A stretch of 64,000 bases of DNA from an uncultured Muribaculaceae bacterium (GCA_904501735.1 CAJGBY010000002.1:62001-126000), one strand, 5' to 3'. Positions 16,157-25,768 are shown, counted from the stretch's first letter. Translations and numbers: made by a program. Notes: generated by a model not told the origin, from the letters alone.

Positions 16157-18073
16157 ATGGGAAAAATTATTGGTATTGACTTAGGTACAACCAACTCATG
16201 TGTTGCTGTACTCGAAGGTAACGAACCTATCGTAATTCCAAACAGTGAAGGTCGTAACACTACTCCTTCAATCGTAGCATTTGTTGACGGTGGCGAACGC
16301 AAAGTGGGCGATCCAGCTAAGCGTCAAGCTATCACTAACCCAACTCGTACAATCTTCTCTATCAAGAGATTTATGGGTGAAAATTATGACCAAATCGCTA
16401 AGGAAACTGAACGCGTTCCATATAAGGTGGTTCGCTCGGCTAACAACCAGCCACGCGTTGAAATCGACGGCCGCGAATACACTCCACAAGAAATCTCTGC
16501 AATGGTTCTTCAAAAGATGAAGAAGACTGCCGAAGATTACCTTGGACAATCTGTAACTGAAGCAGTTATCACAGTTCCTGCTTACTTTAACGACGCTCAA
16601 CGCCAAGCTACAAAGGAAGCTGGTGAAATCGCTGGTCTTACTGTGAAGCGTATCGTTAACGAACCTACTGCTGCTGCTCTTGCTTACGGTCTTGACAAAT
16701 CTCAAAGCGACAAAAAAATCGCTGTATTTGACCTTGGTGGTGGTACATTCGATATCTCTATCCTTGAACTTGGTGATGGCGTGTTCGAAGTGAAGTCAAC
16801 TAATGGTGATACTCACCTTGGTGGTGACGATTTTGACCATGTAATTATCGATTGGCTTGCTGAAGAATTCAAGAACGACGAAGGCGTAGATTTGCGTCAC
16901 GATCCTATGGCTCTACAACGCTTGAAAGAAGCTGCTGAAAAGGCTAAGATCGAGTTGTCAAGTACAACTTCAAGCGAAATCAACCTTCCTTACATCATGC
17001 CAGTAAATGGTATTCCAAAGCACTTGGTTCGCACACTTACTCGTGCTAAGTTCGAACAACTTAGCGATGCTCTTATTCAAGCTACAGTTGCTCCTTGTCA
17101 AAAGGCTCTTCAAGATGCTGGTTTAAGCGCAAGCGAAATCGACGAAGTAATCCTTGTAGGTGGTTCTACTCGTATTCCTGCTGTACAAGAAAAGGTACAA
17201 CAAATCTTCGGTAAGGCTCCATCTAAAGGCGTAAATCCTGACGAAGTAGTTGCTCTTGGTGCTGCTATCCAAGGTGGTGTATTGAGCGGTGATGTTAAGG
17301 ATGTGCTTCTTCTTGATGTTGTTCCATTGTCAGTGGGTATCGAAACTCTTGGTAATGTGATGACTAAGCTTATCGAAGCTAACACTACTATCCCTACTCG
17401 TAAGAGCGAAGTGTTCTCAACTGCTGTTGACAACCAACCATCAGTTGAAATCCATGTTCTTCAAGGCGAACGCCCAATGGCTAAGGACGACAAGACTCTT
17501 GGTCGTTTCCACCTTGACGGAATTGCTCCAGCTCCTCGTGGTGTACCTCAAATCGAAGTTACTTTCGAAATCGATGCTAACGGTCTCTTGAATGTATCGG
17601 CTAAGGATAAGGCTACAGGTAAGGAGCAAAGCATTCGCATCGAAGCATCAAGTGGCTTGACTGACGCTGAAATCCAACGCATGAAGGACGAAGCTGCTGC
17701 TAATGCTGCTGCCGATGCTAAGGAAAAGGAACGCATTGATAAGATTAATAAGGCTGACTCAATGATTTTTCAAACTGAAAAGAGCCTTAAGGATCTTGGT
17801 GACAAACTTCCAGCTGACAAGAAGGCACAAATCGAAGGTGCTCTTGCTAAGTTGAAAGATGCTCACAGCAAGCAAGACATCGAAGCTATCGATGCTGCAA
17901 GCGCTGAACTTGAAAGTGTGTTCCACGCTGCATCACAAGAAATGTATAACGCTCAACAACAAGCTGGTGCTCAAGGTGCTGGATTCCAACAACAAGGTCC
18001 AACTCCAGGCGCTGACCAACAAGGCGGTAACAAGGGTGATGTAACTGATATTCCTTTTGAAGAAGTGAAGTAA
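16157..18073 (+). CDS. dnaK: Hsp70 chaperone DnaK
   Basis: This 638-residue ATP-dependent chaperone folds and disaggregates cytosolic proteins with DnaJ and GrpE. The nucleotide-binding domain starts at [16 protein letters not shown] and includes [14 protein letters not shown] and [11 protein letters not shown]. The interdomain linker [11 protein letters not shown] is at about residues 382-392. Then come the beta-sandwich substrate domain, the helical lid and a Gln/Gly-rich tail ending DIPFEEVK. All are full length. dnaJ and grpE are not adjacent, so this is a single-gene unit with its own strong terminator. Codon bias is the strongest type in the window. Control may involve the sigma-54-like element and TTTGTC repeats upstream. 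Confidence 0.98.
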   Translation: MGKIIGIDLGTTNSCVAVLEGNEPIVIPNSEGRNTTPSIVAFVDGGERKVGDPAKRQAITNPTRTIFSIKRFMGENYDQIAKETERVPYKVVRSANNQPRVEIDGREYTPQEISAMVLQKMKKTAEDYLGQSVTEAVITVPAYFNDAQRQATKEAGEIAGLTVKRIVNEPTAAALAYGLDKSQSDKKIAVFDLGGGTFDISILELGDGVFEVKSTNGDTHLGGDDFDHVIIDWLAEEFKNDEGVDLRHDPMALQRLKEAAEKAKIELSSTTSSEINLPYIMPVNGIPKHLVRTLTRAKFEQLSDALIQATVAPCQKALQDAGLSASEIDEVILVGGSTRIPAVQEKVQQIFGKAPSKGVNPDEVVALGAAIQGGVLSGDVKDVLLLDVVPLSVGIETLGNVMTKLIEANTTIPTRKSEVFSTAVDNQPSVEIHVLQGERPMAKDDKTLGRFHLDGIAPAPRGVPQIEVTFEIDANGLLNVSAKDKATGKEQSIRIEASSGLTDAEIQRMKDEAAANAAADAKEKERIDKINKADSMIFQTEKSLKDLGDKLPADKKAQIEGALAKLKDAHSKQDIEAIDAASAELESVFHAASQEMYNAQQQAGAQGAGFQQQGPTPGADQQGGNKGDVTDIPFEEVK

Positions 18074-18103
18074 TCGCTGAAAAGCATAGACATAAAATTA
18101 ATT

Positions 18104-18134
18104 AGGTGAGTCGTGAAAATGACTCACCTTTTTT
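18104..18134. terminator. dnaK terminator (shared with convergent membrane-protein gene)
   Basis: A 9-bp stem AGGTGAGTC/GACTCACCT with an 8-nt loop and a T run sits 30 bases after dnaK. It abuts the stop of the minus-strand gene. Confidence 0.9.
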
Positions 18135-18612
18135 ATGTTTTGTAGAAAGTGATTGGGGCGGAAATGGGGAGGTATTCGAATGGGATGAATTTGAATATTT
18201 GGGCTATGTAGTAGTGCTTGGATGTGGTGGAGTAGATAATGACTTGTATAGGCCCAGTTTCGATGGAACGATCAATAAGGGTGTCGATGTCGCCGTTTTC
18301 GAGTAGGTGATGTATGTCGTGCTCGTCGTTGCGATGAAAGAATAATTTGGTTCTGCTCATTGGTTCGCGCGATGTAGTGTGAATTATGGTGTTTTTGACT
18401 GAGAATAGGTTTCCTAAGCCTACTATAGCTATAATAAAACCTGTAACTCCAAGAATGTAATTGACGGCCTCGGAGGCGTTGATTTGTGTGCCGATGATTA
18501 TTATTGCTATGCCTGCTATTGTCATGAAAATGGCGGCGCTTGATGAGCTTTTAGATATTGACAGATTGTGGTCGAAAGCCAATAGCTCTTGAGGGTTGTG
18601 AATGTTTGTCAT
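18133..18612 (-). CDS. Hypothetical two-span membrane protein, 159 aa
   Basis: I do not recognise this protein. Residues about 26-47 and 50-70 are hydrophobic (AAIFMTIAGIAIIIIG and YILGVTGFIIAIVGLGNLF) and should form a helical hairpin. The remaining 85 residues are soluble, with several His residues and alternating strands (GPIQVIIYSTTSKHYYIAQIFKFIPFEY). Both ends probably face the cytosol. It is monocistronic and convergent with dnaK, sharing its terminator. The start is the ATG at 18612; no firm promoter was seen. Codon use has slightly more rare codons than neighbours, consistent with low expression. Confidence 0.65.
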   Translation of the reverse strand: MTNIHNPQELLAFDHNLSISKSSSSAAIFMTIAGIAIIIIGTQINASEAVNYILGVTGFIIAIVGLGNLFSVKNTIIHTTSREPMSRTKLFFHRNDEHDIHHLLENGDIDTLIDRSIETGPIQVIIYSTTSKHYYIAQIFKFIPFEYLPISAPITFYKT

Positions 18613-18813
18613 AACGGAGTGTTTATGGTTGATTTTTTATAATAAACATCAATAAAGTGTAATGAGTTGTGAAAGTGGCGAGATTTTTTGATTGATTGTG
18701 AGTAAGAGCTACTAAAAGGGGGTGATGTAAGTATAAAGTATTGTTAAATATTGCGTGTAGGGGCAAAGAATTAGGATTGTGACGCCAAGTTGGGCATATT
18801 TTAATAAAAAGTG

Positions 18814-18845
18814 TTTTGAGAAATATGAATTATTGCGTAAATTTG
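18814..18845 (+). promoter_or_regulatory. Bacteroidota housekeeping promoter of bamD
   Basis: TTTTG (18814-18818), a 19-bp spacer and TAAATTTG (18838-18845) match the phylum consensus TTTG-N19-TAnnTTTG, 36 bases before the ATG. This is the clearest promoter in the window. Confidence 0.8.
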
Positions 18846-18881
18846 CAAACTGAAGTATTAAGTTCGGAATAATATAGATAT

Positions 18882-19691
18882 ATGAAGAAGATTTTTTCAA
18901 TATTTCTGGTTGGATGTGGCATGATGATGCTCAATAGCTGTGGCGAGTATCAAAAAGTGCTAAAGAATCCAGATGTGAATTATAGATATGAATACGCTAA
19001 GCAAGCGTTCGAAAAAGGTAAGTACGGTCAAACGATAACTATTCTTGGAGAATTGGTAACATTGTTCAAGGGTACTGCTAATGCAGAAGAATCGTTGTAT
19101 CTACTTGCGTTGAGCCACTACGAAAATCAAGATTACATGAATTCGGGCTCATATTTCAAGACTTACTACCAACATTATCCTAAGGGACAATACACCGAAT
19201 TGGCTCGTTTCTATGCAGGATATGGTTATTATCTTGATTCACCTGATACTCAACTTGACCAATCGGGAACTTACAAGGCTATCGAAGAGTTGCAAAACTT
19301 CTTAGATTATTTCCCAAAGAGTGACAAGGCTATGATTGCTCAAAATTGTATCTTCGAATTGCAAGATAAGTTGGTGCTTAAGGAATTGCAATCGGCTCAA
19401 TTGTATTATAACCTTGGTAATTACATGGGTAATAACTACGAATCGGCTGTGATTGTGGCTAAGAATGCTATCAAGGATTATCCATACAGCAAGTATAAAG
19501 AACCTCTCGAAATGTTGATTTTGAAGGCTCGCTATCAAGAAGCTAATCAGAGTGTGGACTACAAGAAGGCTGAGCGTTTTCGTGATGTTGTAGATGAATA
19601 TTACTCATTCATCAATGACTATCCAGAAAGCGAATATCGCAAGGAGGCTGATAATATTTACGAGATTGCAAAGAAATATATTAAAGAATAA
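18882..19691 (+). CDS. bamD: Outer-membrane assembly lipoprotein BamD
   Basis: This 269-residue lipoprotein (signal ending LNSC, Cys20) is made of tetratricopeptide-like helical pairs, for example YAKQAFEKGKYGQTITILGEL and the repeated FPKSDKAMIAQN/YPYSKYKEPLEM pattern of one repeat per 35-40 residues. BamD is the essential lipoprotein partner of BamA in inserting outer-membrane beta-barrels, anchored at the periplasmic face. Length and the five-repeat layout fit the family. It has a textbook promoter and is followed after 21 bases by the omega subunit gene, an order I associate with Bacteroidales. Confidence is high. Confidence 0.93.
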   Translation: MKKIFSIFLVGCGMMMLNSCGEYQKVLKNPDVNYRYEYAKQAFEKGKYGQTITILGELVTLFKGTANAEESLYLLALSHYENQDYMNSGSYFKTYYQHYPKGQYTELARFYAGYGYYLDSPDTQLDQSGTYKAIEELQNFLDYFPKSDKAMIAQNCIFELQDKLVLKELQSAQLYYNLGNYMGNNYESAVIVAKNAIKDYPYSKYKEPLEMLILKARYQEANQSVDYKKAERFRDVVDEYYSFINDYPESEYRKEADNIYEIAKKYIKE

Positions 19692-19712
19692 TTTTAAAAA
19701 ATCAATATAAAG

Positions 19713-20048
19713 ATGGATTACAAGAAGACAAATGCGCCATTGAACACAGTGACTCGCGACCTAATTGAAATGTCGGAACAAACTGGCAATATTTATGAAA
19801 CTGTTTGCGTGGTTTCGAAGCGTGCTAATCAAATCGCTGTGGAAATGAAGAAGGATTTGGAAAAGAAGTTGCAGGAATTTGCTTCTATGAATGATAACTT
19901 GGAAGAAATTTCAGAAAACAGAGAACAAATCGAAATCTCTCGCTACTATGAGAAGTTGCCTAAGCCAACTCTTATCGCTGAGCAAGAATATGACGAAAAG
20001 AAGATTTATTTCAGAAATCCTGCTAAGGAAAAAGACAATATTGAATAA
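19713..20048 (+). CDS. rpoZ: RNA polymerase omega subunit, Rpb6-like
   Basis: This 111-residue protein matches the Rpb6/omega family form found in Bacteroidota. It has a conserved core of NIYETVCVVSKRANQIAVEM, the counterpart of the omega segment that wraps the beta-prime C-terminus, then a charged coiled stretch and a conserved end around LPKPTLIAEQEYDEKKIYFRNP. It stabilises RNA polymerase assembly and may contribute to a ppGpp site. It is co-transcribed with bamD and closed by a strong terminator. It is longer than the E. coli subunit (about 90 residues) because of the C-terminal extension normal for this phylum. Confidence 0.88.
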   Translation: MDYKKTNAPLNTVTRDLIEMSEQTGNIYETVCVVSKRANQIAVEMKKDLEKKLQEFASMNDNLEEISENREQIEISRYYEKLPKPTLIAEQEYDEKKIYFRNPAKEKDNIE

Positions 20049-20073
20049 ATCAAGTTTTTGATGATTGATATAG

Positions 20074-20113
20074 GTCGGGTGTTTTGCGTGAACGGCAAAA
20101 TATCCGACTTTTG
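20074..20113 (+). terminator. Terminator of bamD-rpoZ
   Basis: A fully paired 14-bp stem (two G-U pairs), with a 7-nt loop and a CTTTTG tail, lies 26 bases after rpoZ. Confidence 0.88.
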
Positions 20114-20254
20114 TTTTGTGCATACGGCTGTATTGTGCGTTTTTATTTTGATGAATGAAAGAATTTTTGTTACTTTGTAAGAAATTGGGATGGAAGGTTT
20201 TTGCTTAATGAGGTAGACTGGAAACTCGAAATAAACTAAACATTATATTATAAA

Positions 20255-20866
20255 GTGGATAAGAAAAAAATAATTGGATTTCCAAAGAATCACCCAATAC
20301 TATTCAATTTGTTACTGATAGTAGTAGCGTTTATAGTGTTGGTGAATATAGTGCTATTTGCTATTGATGGATTTACATGTCATGGCGAATATGTGGTGGT
20401 GCCTGAGCTGAAAGGTAAGACACTGAATGCGGCTGAGCTTGAGATTCGTGAAAATGGATTTAAATGTGAGATAGCTGATTCTACCTACAACAATTCTTAC
20501 GAGCCAGGTGCAGTGGTGGATCAAGAGCCAAAGGCTAATTCGAAAGTGAAAGCCAATAGAACAATATATTTGACTATCAATGCGGTGATGCCTCGCAAGG
20601 TGGCGTTCCCTAAAGTGTTGGATATGTCGAGCCGTCAAGGTAGAGCAGTACTCGAAGGACTTGGCTTTAAGAATATCAGAATAGATACTGTAGCTTCTCC
20701 ATATAAGGAACTTATCGTAGGCGTGTCGGCGGACGGAAAAGAAGTGATGCCAGGTGAACGCCTGCCACTCACTGTGCCAGTGGTGCTATCGATTGGTAGT
20801 GGTGGAATGGAAGTAGTTGCCGATTCGATTGCTACTGATAGTTTGATGATGGAAACAATATTCTAA
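20255..20866 (+). CDS. PASTA-domain membrane protein
   Basis: This 203-residue protein has a short basic N-terminus, one membrane span (about 15-37, FNLLLIVVAFIVLVNIVLFAI) and an extracytoplasmic part with two or more PASTA domains. The first has VVVPELKGKTLNAAELEI and the second VAFPKVLDMSSRQGRAVL. PASTA domains typically bind muropeptide or beta-lactam-like ligands; no kinase or transpeptidase domain is attached here. The start is a GTG at 20255, since no in-frame ATG precedes the membrane span. It is followed by rluD after 36 bases and is probably co-transcribed with it. Its function in Bacteroidales is not established to my knowledge. Confidence 0.85.
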   Translation: MDKKKIIGFPKNHPILFNLLLIVVAFIVLVNIVLFAIDGFTCHGEYVVVPELKGKTLNAAELEIRENGFKCEIADSTYNNSYEPGAVVDQEPKANSKVKANRTIYLTINAVMPRKVAFPKVLDMSSRQGRAVLEGLGFKNIRIDTVASPYKELIVGVSADGKEVMPGERLPLTVPVVLSIGSGGMEVVADSIATDSLMMETIF

Positions 20867-20902
20867 AAGTGATTATTGTAGAAGTATTATTAAAGAAAAG
20901 AC

Positions 20903-21994
20903 TTGATTGAAGTGGAGGATATTGAAGATATAGTTGAAGATGTAAATGTGATGGATTCCGACGATTTTACGCCTGATTTTACAATCGATGGCAAGGATAT
21001 GTGGGAACATTACCATGTTGTGGCTGAGAAAAGTCAAACACTGTTGCGTATTGACAAATTCTTGACTACAAAGATTGCAAATATATCAAGAAATAGAATA
21101 CAACAAGCTGCCGAAGCGCAGTGTATCATTGTGAATGGTAAGGCTGTGAAATCTAATTACAGAGTGAAGCCATTCGATGATATACGCATAGTGATGGACC
21201 GTCCACGATATGAAAACGAAATCATTCCTGAGGATATTCCACTTGATATTGTGTATGAAGATGACCAATTGCTTGTGGTGAATAAGTCTGCAGGGCTTGT
21301 GGTACACCCAGGTCATGGTAATTATTCGGGTACACTTGTGAATGCTTTGGCTTATCACTTTAAAGATAATCCCGATTTTGATGTTAGCGACCCTCGTATG
21401 GGACTCGTGCATCGTATCGACAAAGATACATCGGGTTTGCTTGTTATTGCAAAGACACCTCATGCCAAAACTCATTTGGGTAAGCAATTCTTTGATAAAA
21501 CCACTAAGCGCCAATATGTGGCAGTGGTGTGGGGTGAGATGAGCGACGAATGTGGCCGCATCGAGGGAAACATTGGTCGTAGCCTAAAAGATAGATTGCA
21601 GATGACAGTATTCCCCGAAGGTGATATGGGAAAACATGCAGTAACCCATTATACAACTTTGGAAAATCTCGGACATGTGTCGGTGGTGAGGTGTCAACTC
21701 GAAACCGGTAGAACTCACCAGATTAGAGTGCATATGAAGTATATTGGGCACCCACTATTCAGTGATGCTCGATATGGAGGCGACAAGGTGCTAAGGGGTT
21801 CTACATCACCTAAGTACATGCAATTTATACAGAATTGTTTCGCTATTTGTCCTCGCCAAGCATTGCATGCTAAGACTTTGGGCTTTGTTCATCCTATTAC
21901 AGGACAACAAATGGATTTTGATAGTGAGATGCCACAAGATATGGTTGAGTTGATAAGCAAATGGCGTGATTATGCCAATGCTTATAATAAATAA
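20903..21994 (+). CDS. rluD: RluD-family 23S rRNA pseudouridine synthase
   Basis: This 363-residue protein has an acidic N-terminal tail, an S4 RNA-binding domain (about 48-95, LLRIDKFLTTKIANISRNRIQ) and a RluA/RluD catalytic domain. The catalytic Asp is in VHRIDKDTSGLL, and the RTHQIRVHM motif follows. It isomerises uridines in helix 69 of 23S rRNA if it is a true RluD; RluC-like specificity cannot be excluded. The start is uncertain: TTG at 20903, GTG at 20912 or ATG at 20951 are all in frame upstream of the S4 domain. I keep the longest because relatives also have acidic tails. It lies downstream of the PASTA gene. Confidence 0.9.
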   Translation: MIEVEDIEDIVEDVNVMDSDDFTPDFTIDGKDMWEHYHVVAEKSQTLLRIDKFLTTKIANISRNRIQQAAEAQCIIVNGKAVKSNYRVKPFDDIRIVMDRPRYENEIIPEDIPLDIVYEDDQLLVVNKSAGLVVHPGHGNYSGTLVNALAYHFKDNPDFDVSDPRMGLVHRIDKDTSGLLVIAKTPHAKTHLGKQFFDKTTKRQYVAVVWGEMSDECGRIEGNIGRSLKDRLQMTVFPEGDMGKHAVTHYTTLENLGHVSVVRCQLETGRTHQIRVHMKYIGHPLFSDARYGGDKVLRGSTSPKYMQFIQNCFAICPRQALHAKTLGFVHPITGQQMDFDSEMPQDMVELISKWRDYANAYNK

Positions 21995-22039
21995 ATATCT
22001 AATACTTGTTAAAATTATTAGTGTATTTGAATAAAAATT

Positions 22040-22054
22040 ATTACCTTTGGTAAT
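22040..22054 (+). promoter_or_regulatory. -7 box within a palindrome upstream of the acyltransferase gene
   Basis: TACCTTTG (22042-22049) matches TAnnTTTG and lies inside the perfect inverted repeat ATTACC-TTT-GGTAAT (22040-22054), 23 bases before the ATG. No -33 TTTG is at the usual distance. Confidence 0.5.
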
Positions 22055-22076
22055 GAGTAATTGTTGAGAAAGATTT

Positions 22077-23261
22077 ATGATTACCAGTGAAATTAAAATT
22101 CCTGCAGAATTTGCTGATGTATGTCCATTTAATGACAGCGAATTCGCTACACAAATGGCTCAGTTGGTAAAAGAGCCAATGTTTAAGAGCGTTGTAGAAT
22201 ATGCAATGCCTTATCTTGATTTTAAGACATTTGAACAACAATTGTTGTCTTTAAGAACTAAAGATGAATTCCAAAGAATGGTTATGAAGCCATTTCTTGA
22301 AACTTTAGTTAAGAATACAACTGATGGCCTATCAATGGGCGGCGTTGAAAATTGTCAAAAGGATAAGTCTTATACTTTTATTTCTAATCATAGAGATATT
22401 GTTCTTGATGCGTCATTCCTAAACTTGAATTTGTTATACAATGACCGACAAACTACCGAAGTTGCTATTGGTAACAATTTGTTGGTTTATGAATGGATTT
22501 CAATTCTTGTGAGATTGAATAAGAGCTTTATTGTGAAGCGTAATTTGTCAAGCCATCAAAGACTTGAAGGCGCAATGCAATTGTCTAATTATGTACATTT
22601 TGCTCTTACTAAGAAGAATCAATCAGTGTGGATTGCGCAACGAGAAGGTCGTTCGAAAGATAGCGATGACAGAACACAAGAAAGTTTGCTAAAGATGCTC
22701 GGAATGGGTGGCGACGCTCCAACTTTCTATGATAGAGTAAAAGAACTTAATCTGTTGCCATTGTCAATCAGTTATGAGTATGATCCAAATGACTACTTGA
22801 AGGCTAAGGAATTCTTGATGAAGAAGAATGATCCTGAGTTTAAGAAGTCAAAGGCAGATGATTTGCTAAGTATGAGTACAGGATTGATGGGCTATAAAGG
22901 TAGAATTCACTTTGAGATTTCGCCATGTGTAAGTATCAAGCTTGATGAATTGCCTTCGGATGCTGATAGAAACACAATAGTAAATTTTGTAAAAGAAGTA
23001 ATTGATAAGTCAATTCATAGAACATATAAGATATATCCATGTAATTATGTGGCTTACGATTTGATTAATGAAACATGTGAATATGCTGATAATGGATATT
23101 CGAAAGAAGAAAAAGATGCTTTCGTGAAATATGTTGAAAAACAATTGGACAAGGTGGATGTGGAAGTGTCGGAAGAAGATCGTAACTACATGAGAACTAT
23201 GATATATAACATGTATGCTAATCCTTTGAAGAATAAATTGAATGCTCTTAAATCTGAGTAA
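22077..23261 (+). CDS. PlsC-type glycerol-phosphate acyltransferase family protein
   Basis: This 394-residue protein contains an acyltransferase core with the catalytic NHRDIVLD (HxxxxD, near residue 102) and a second motif AQREGRSKD corresponding to the EGTR-type phosphate-binding loop. It is much longer than a 240-residue PlsC, with a C-terminal half of mixed helices and no membrane span. Such long versions are usual in Bacteroidota and are assumed to acylate lysophosphatidate or a related lipid. The stop overlaps the tex start by one base (TAATG), indicating translational coupling. The start is the ATG at 22077. The acyl acceptor is inferred, not shown. Confidence 0.8.
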   Translation: MITSEIKIPAEFADVCPFNDSEFATQMAQLVKEPMFKSVVEYAMPYLDFKTFEQQLLSLRTKDEFQRMVMKPFLETLVKNTTDGLSMGGVENCQKDKSYTFISNHRDIVLDASFLNLNLLYNDRQTTEVAIGNNLLVYEWISILVRLNKSFIVKRNLSSHQRLEGAMQLSNYVHFALTKKNQSVWIAQREGRSKDSDDRTQESLLKMLGMGGDAPTFYDRVKELNLLPLSISYEYDPNDYLKAKEFLMKKNDPEFKKSKADDLLSMSTGLMGYKGRIHFEISPCVSIKLDELPSDADRNTIVNFVKEVIDKSIHRTYKIYPCNYVAYDLINETCEYADNGYSKEEKDAFVKYVEKQLDKVDVEVSEEDRNYMRTMIYNMYANPLKNKLNALKSE

Positions 23262-25390
23262 TGATAAATAAGACTTTGTTGGATGTTTTGTCCAAAATGG
23301 TTGGTATCTCTCGTCAGCAGGTTGAAAGAACTGTTAATTTGCTTGAAGAAGGGGGTACCATTCCTTTTATTAGTAGGTATAGAAAAGAATGTACTGGGGG
23401 ACTTGATGAAGTGCAAATTCAAAAGATTTCGGAATCATTTTCCGAACTTACTGAATTGCAAAAGCGCAAAGAGTATGTTCAAGGTGTAATTGCTGAACAA
23501 GGGAAATTAACACCCGAATTGGGAAGCAAAATACAAGATTGTTGGTCGTCGGTTGAACTTGAAGACCTATATTTGCCTTATAAACCAAAGAGAAAAACTC
23601 GCGCTGAGGCGGCAAGAGTGAAAGGGCTTGAGTCGTTGGCTAAGATAATCATGTCGCAAAAGGCCAATGATATAGAGTGCATTGCCGATCGCTACTTGAG
23701 TGATAGCGTGGCGTCGATTGACGAAGCTTTGCAAGGAGCTAATGATATTATAGCTGAGTGGATTTCGGAAAAAACATTTGTCAGGAGTAGTGTAAGAAAC
23801 TATTTTGAACGAAATGCTGTTTTGCGAAGTAAAGTAGTGAAAGGAAAGAAAGATGAAGCTCAAAAATATGCCAACTATTTCGATTCTTCTGATGTGTTGC
23901 GTAAGTGCGCTTCACATAGAATTCTTGCAATGTTGCGTGGAGAGAAAGAAGGTTTATTGAAATTGCAAATCGTTGTAGATGACGCGGAGATTATTGATAA
24001 AATAACGAAATTCGTTGTGAAAGGTAATGGCGAATCGTCAAATTTTGTTGCTGAAGCGGTAAAAGATTCTTATAAAAGACTTATTCGCCCATCAATAGAA
24101 ACAGAAGTATTGAATTTGGCGAAACAAAACGCCGATAAGGTAGCTATTGAGACTTTTGCTAACAACTTGAGACAGTTGTTGTTTGCGCCACCATTAGGCA
24201 GAAAGCGCATACTTGCAGTTGATCCAGGATTTAGAACAGGTTGCAAGGTTGTGTGCTTGGATGAACTAGGTGGGTTGTTGTGCGATGATGTAATTTATCC
24301 TACAATGCCAAAAAATGATTATGTAGGTGCGTCGTCAAAGGTATGCTCACTTGTAAAGAAATACAATATTGATGCGATAGCAGTAGGTAATGGAACTGCG
24401 AGTAGAGAAACTGAAGCATTTCTTAAATCACTTTCATTTGAAAAAGAAATTAATGTGTATGTTGTGAATGAAAGTGGCGCATCGATATATTCGGCATCAG
24501 AAATTGCTCGTGAAGAATTCCCCGATAAAGATGTTACTGTTAGAGGTAGCGTTTCGATAGGAAGACGATTGCTTGACCCATTGGCTGAATTGGTGAAGAT
24601 TGATCCTAAGTCTATTGGCGTAGGGCAATACCAACATGATGTAGACCAAAACAAATTAAAGGACTCTCTTTCATTTGTGGTTGAGAGTTGTGTGAATAGT
24701 GTTGGCGTTAATGTGAATACTGCCTCAAAGGAATTGTTAACATATGTGTCGGGGTTAGGACCACAATTAGCTCAAAATATTATAAATTATAGAAACGAGC
24801 ACGGCGCATTTAGAACGAGAAATGAATTGCTTGATGTGCCACGATTTGGTGCAAAAGCTTTTCTACAATCATCGGCATTTTTGCGCATACCTGAGGCTAA
24901 GAATCCATTGGATAATTCGGCTGTACACCCTGAGCAATATAAATTGGTTGAAAGAATGGCTAAGGATTATGGCTATACAGTTCAGGAATTGATTGGTGAT
25001 AAGGTGAAGATTAATTCGATTGATTTATCGAGATATGTGAAATGTGATGTTGGTATGCCAACATTGACCGATATTGTTACTGAACTTGAAAAACCTGGAC
25101 GAGATCCTCGAGAGAAATTGAATGATTTTTCTTTTGATGATAATGTGAGATCCATCGAAGACTTAAAGGCGGGAATGGTTTTAAATGGAATTGTAACTAA
25201 TATTACGCAATTCGGTGTATTTGTGGATATTGGTATACATGAAAATGGTTTGGTGCATGTTTCAGAGGTTTCTGACCGCTATATAAGTTCGCCTTCAGAT
25301 GTGGTTTCTCTTAATCAGCAAGTCAAAGTGCTTGTGAAATCGGTTGATTTTGATCGTAAAAGAATTTCGTTGTCGATGAAAAATGTTTAA
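23261..25390 (+). CDS. tex: Tex-family transcription accessory protein with S1 domain
   Basis: This 709-residue protein follows the Tex layout. It has N-terminal helical domains with SRYRKECTGGLDE, a YqgF/RNase H-like domain with ILAVDPGFRTGCKV and AVGNGTASRE (about 317-390), and helix-hairpin-helix repeats with NVNTASKELLTYVSGLGPQLAQ. A C-terminal S1 RNA-binding domain (about 640-705, GMVLNGIVTNITQFGVFVDI) closes it. Tex is a conserved nucleic-acid-binding protein that modulates transcription; its exact activity is unsettled. The start overlaps the preceding acyltransferase stop by one base. The short folK gene begins three bases after its stop, so the three genes share a message. Confidence 0.95.
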   Translation: MINKTLLDVLSKMVGISRQQVERTVNLLEEGGTIPFISRYRKECTGGLDEVQIQKISESFSELTELQKRKEYVQGVIAEQGKLTPELGSKIQDCWSSVELEDLYLPYKPKRKTRAEAARVKGLESLAKIIMSQKANDIECIADRYLSDSVASIDEALQGANDIIAEWISEKTFVRSSVRNYFERNAVLRSKVVKGKKDEAQKYANYFDSSDVLRKCASHRILAMLRGEKEGLLKLQIVVDDAEIIDKITKFVVKGNGESSNFVAEAVKDSYKRLIRPSIETEVLNLAKQNADKVAIETFANNLRQLLFAPPLGRKRILAVDPGFRTGCKVVCLDELGGLLCDDVIYPTMPKNDYVGASSKVCSLVKKYNIDAIAVGNGTASRETEAFLKSLSFEKEINVYVVNESGASIYSASEIAREEFPDKDVTVRGSVSIGRRLLDPLAELVKIDPKSIGVGQYQHDVDQNKLKDSLSFVVESCVNSVGVNVNTASKELLTYVSGLGPQLAQNIINYRNEHGAFRTRNELLDVPRFGAKAFLQSSAFLRIPEAKNPLDNSAVHPEQYKLVERMAKDYGYTVQELIGDKVKINSIDLSRYVKCDVGMPTLTDIVTELEKPGRDPREKLNDFSFDDNVRSIEDLKAGMVLNGIVTNITQFGVFVDIGIHENGLVHVSEVSDRYISSPSDVVSLNQQVKVLVKSVDFDRKRISLSMKNV

Positions 25391-25393
25391 GTT

Positions 25394-25768
25394 ATGAATT
25401 TTGTCGTTTTGTCGTTGGGCAGCAATAGTGCTGATAAAATACAGAAAATGAAAACATGCATCAATGATTTGAAAACAGTATTTGTTGATGTGAAGGTTTC
25501 TAGTGTATATGAAACAGAGGCGTTAAATGGGATTGATAATAACTATTTAAATGCTGTACTGTCAGGGTATTGTGATGAAAGCTTTGATGTGATTAAGTCG
25601 AGAATGAAGCAATATGAAATTGATTCGGGACGAACAAAAGAAAGTAAATTGAAAGGTGATGTTCCGATTGATGTCGATATTGTTTTATGGAACGGAGATA
25701 TAATTAAAGAAAATGATTTTAGACAAATATATTTTCAAATAGGTTGGAACGAAATAAAAGAGTTATGA
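25394..25768 (+). CDS. folK: Short HPPK-like protein (folate pathway pyrophosphokinase)
   Basis: This 124-residue protein resembles 6-hydroxymethyl-7,8-dihydropterin pyrophosphokinase. It has LSLGSN at the start, then SSVYETEAL and NYLNAVLSG, and the metal-binding block GRTKE...VPIDVDIVLWNGD with the two Asp of DVD. It is about 30-40 residues shorter than typical HPPK. It lacks the Arg before the DxD (PRxxDxD becomes VPIDVD) and the PHP-type C-terminal motif that contacts ATP. Short forms of this kind occur in Bacteroidales, as far as I recall. It is either a streamlined enzyme or an inactive relative. It sits three bases after tex and overlaps the next gene by four bases. Confidence 0.72.
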   Translation: MNFVVLSLGSNSADKIQKMKTCINDLKTVFVDVKVSSVYETEALNGIDNNYLNAVLSGYCDESFDVIKSRMKQYEIDSGRTKESKLKGDVPIDVDIVLWNGDIIKENDFRQIYFQIGWNEIKEL

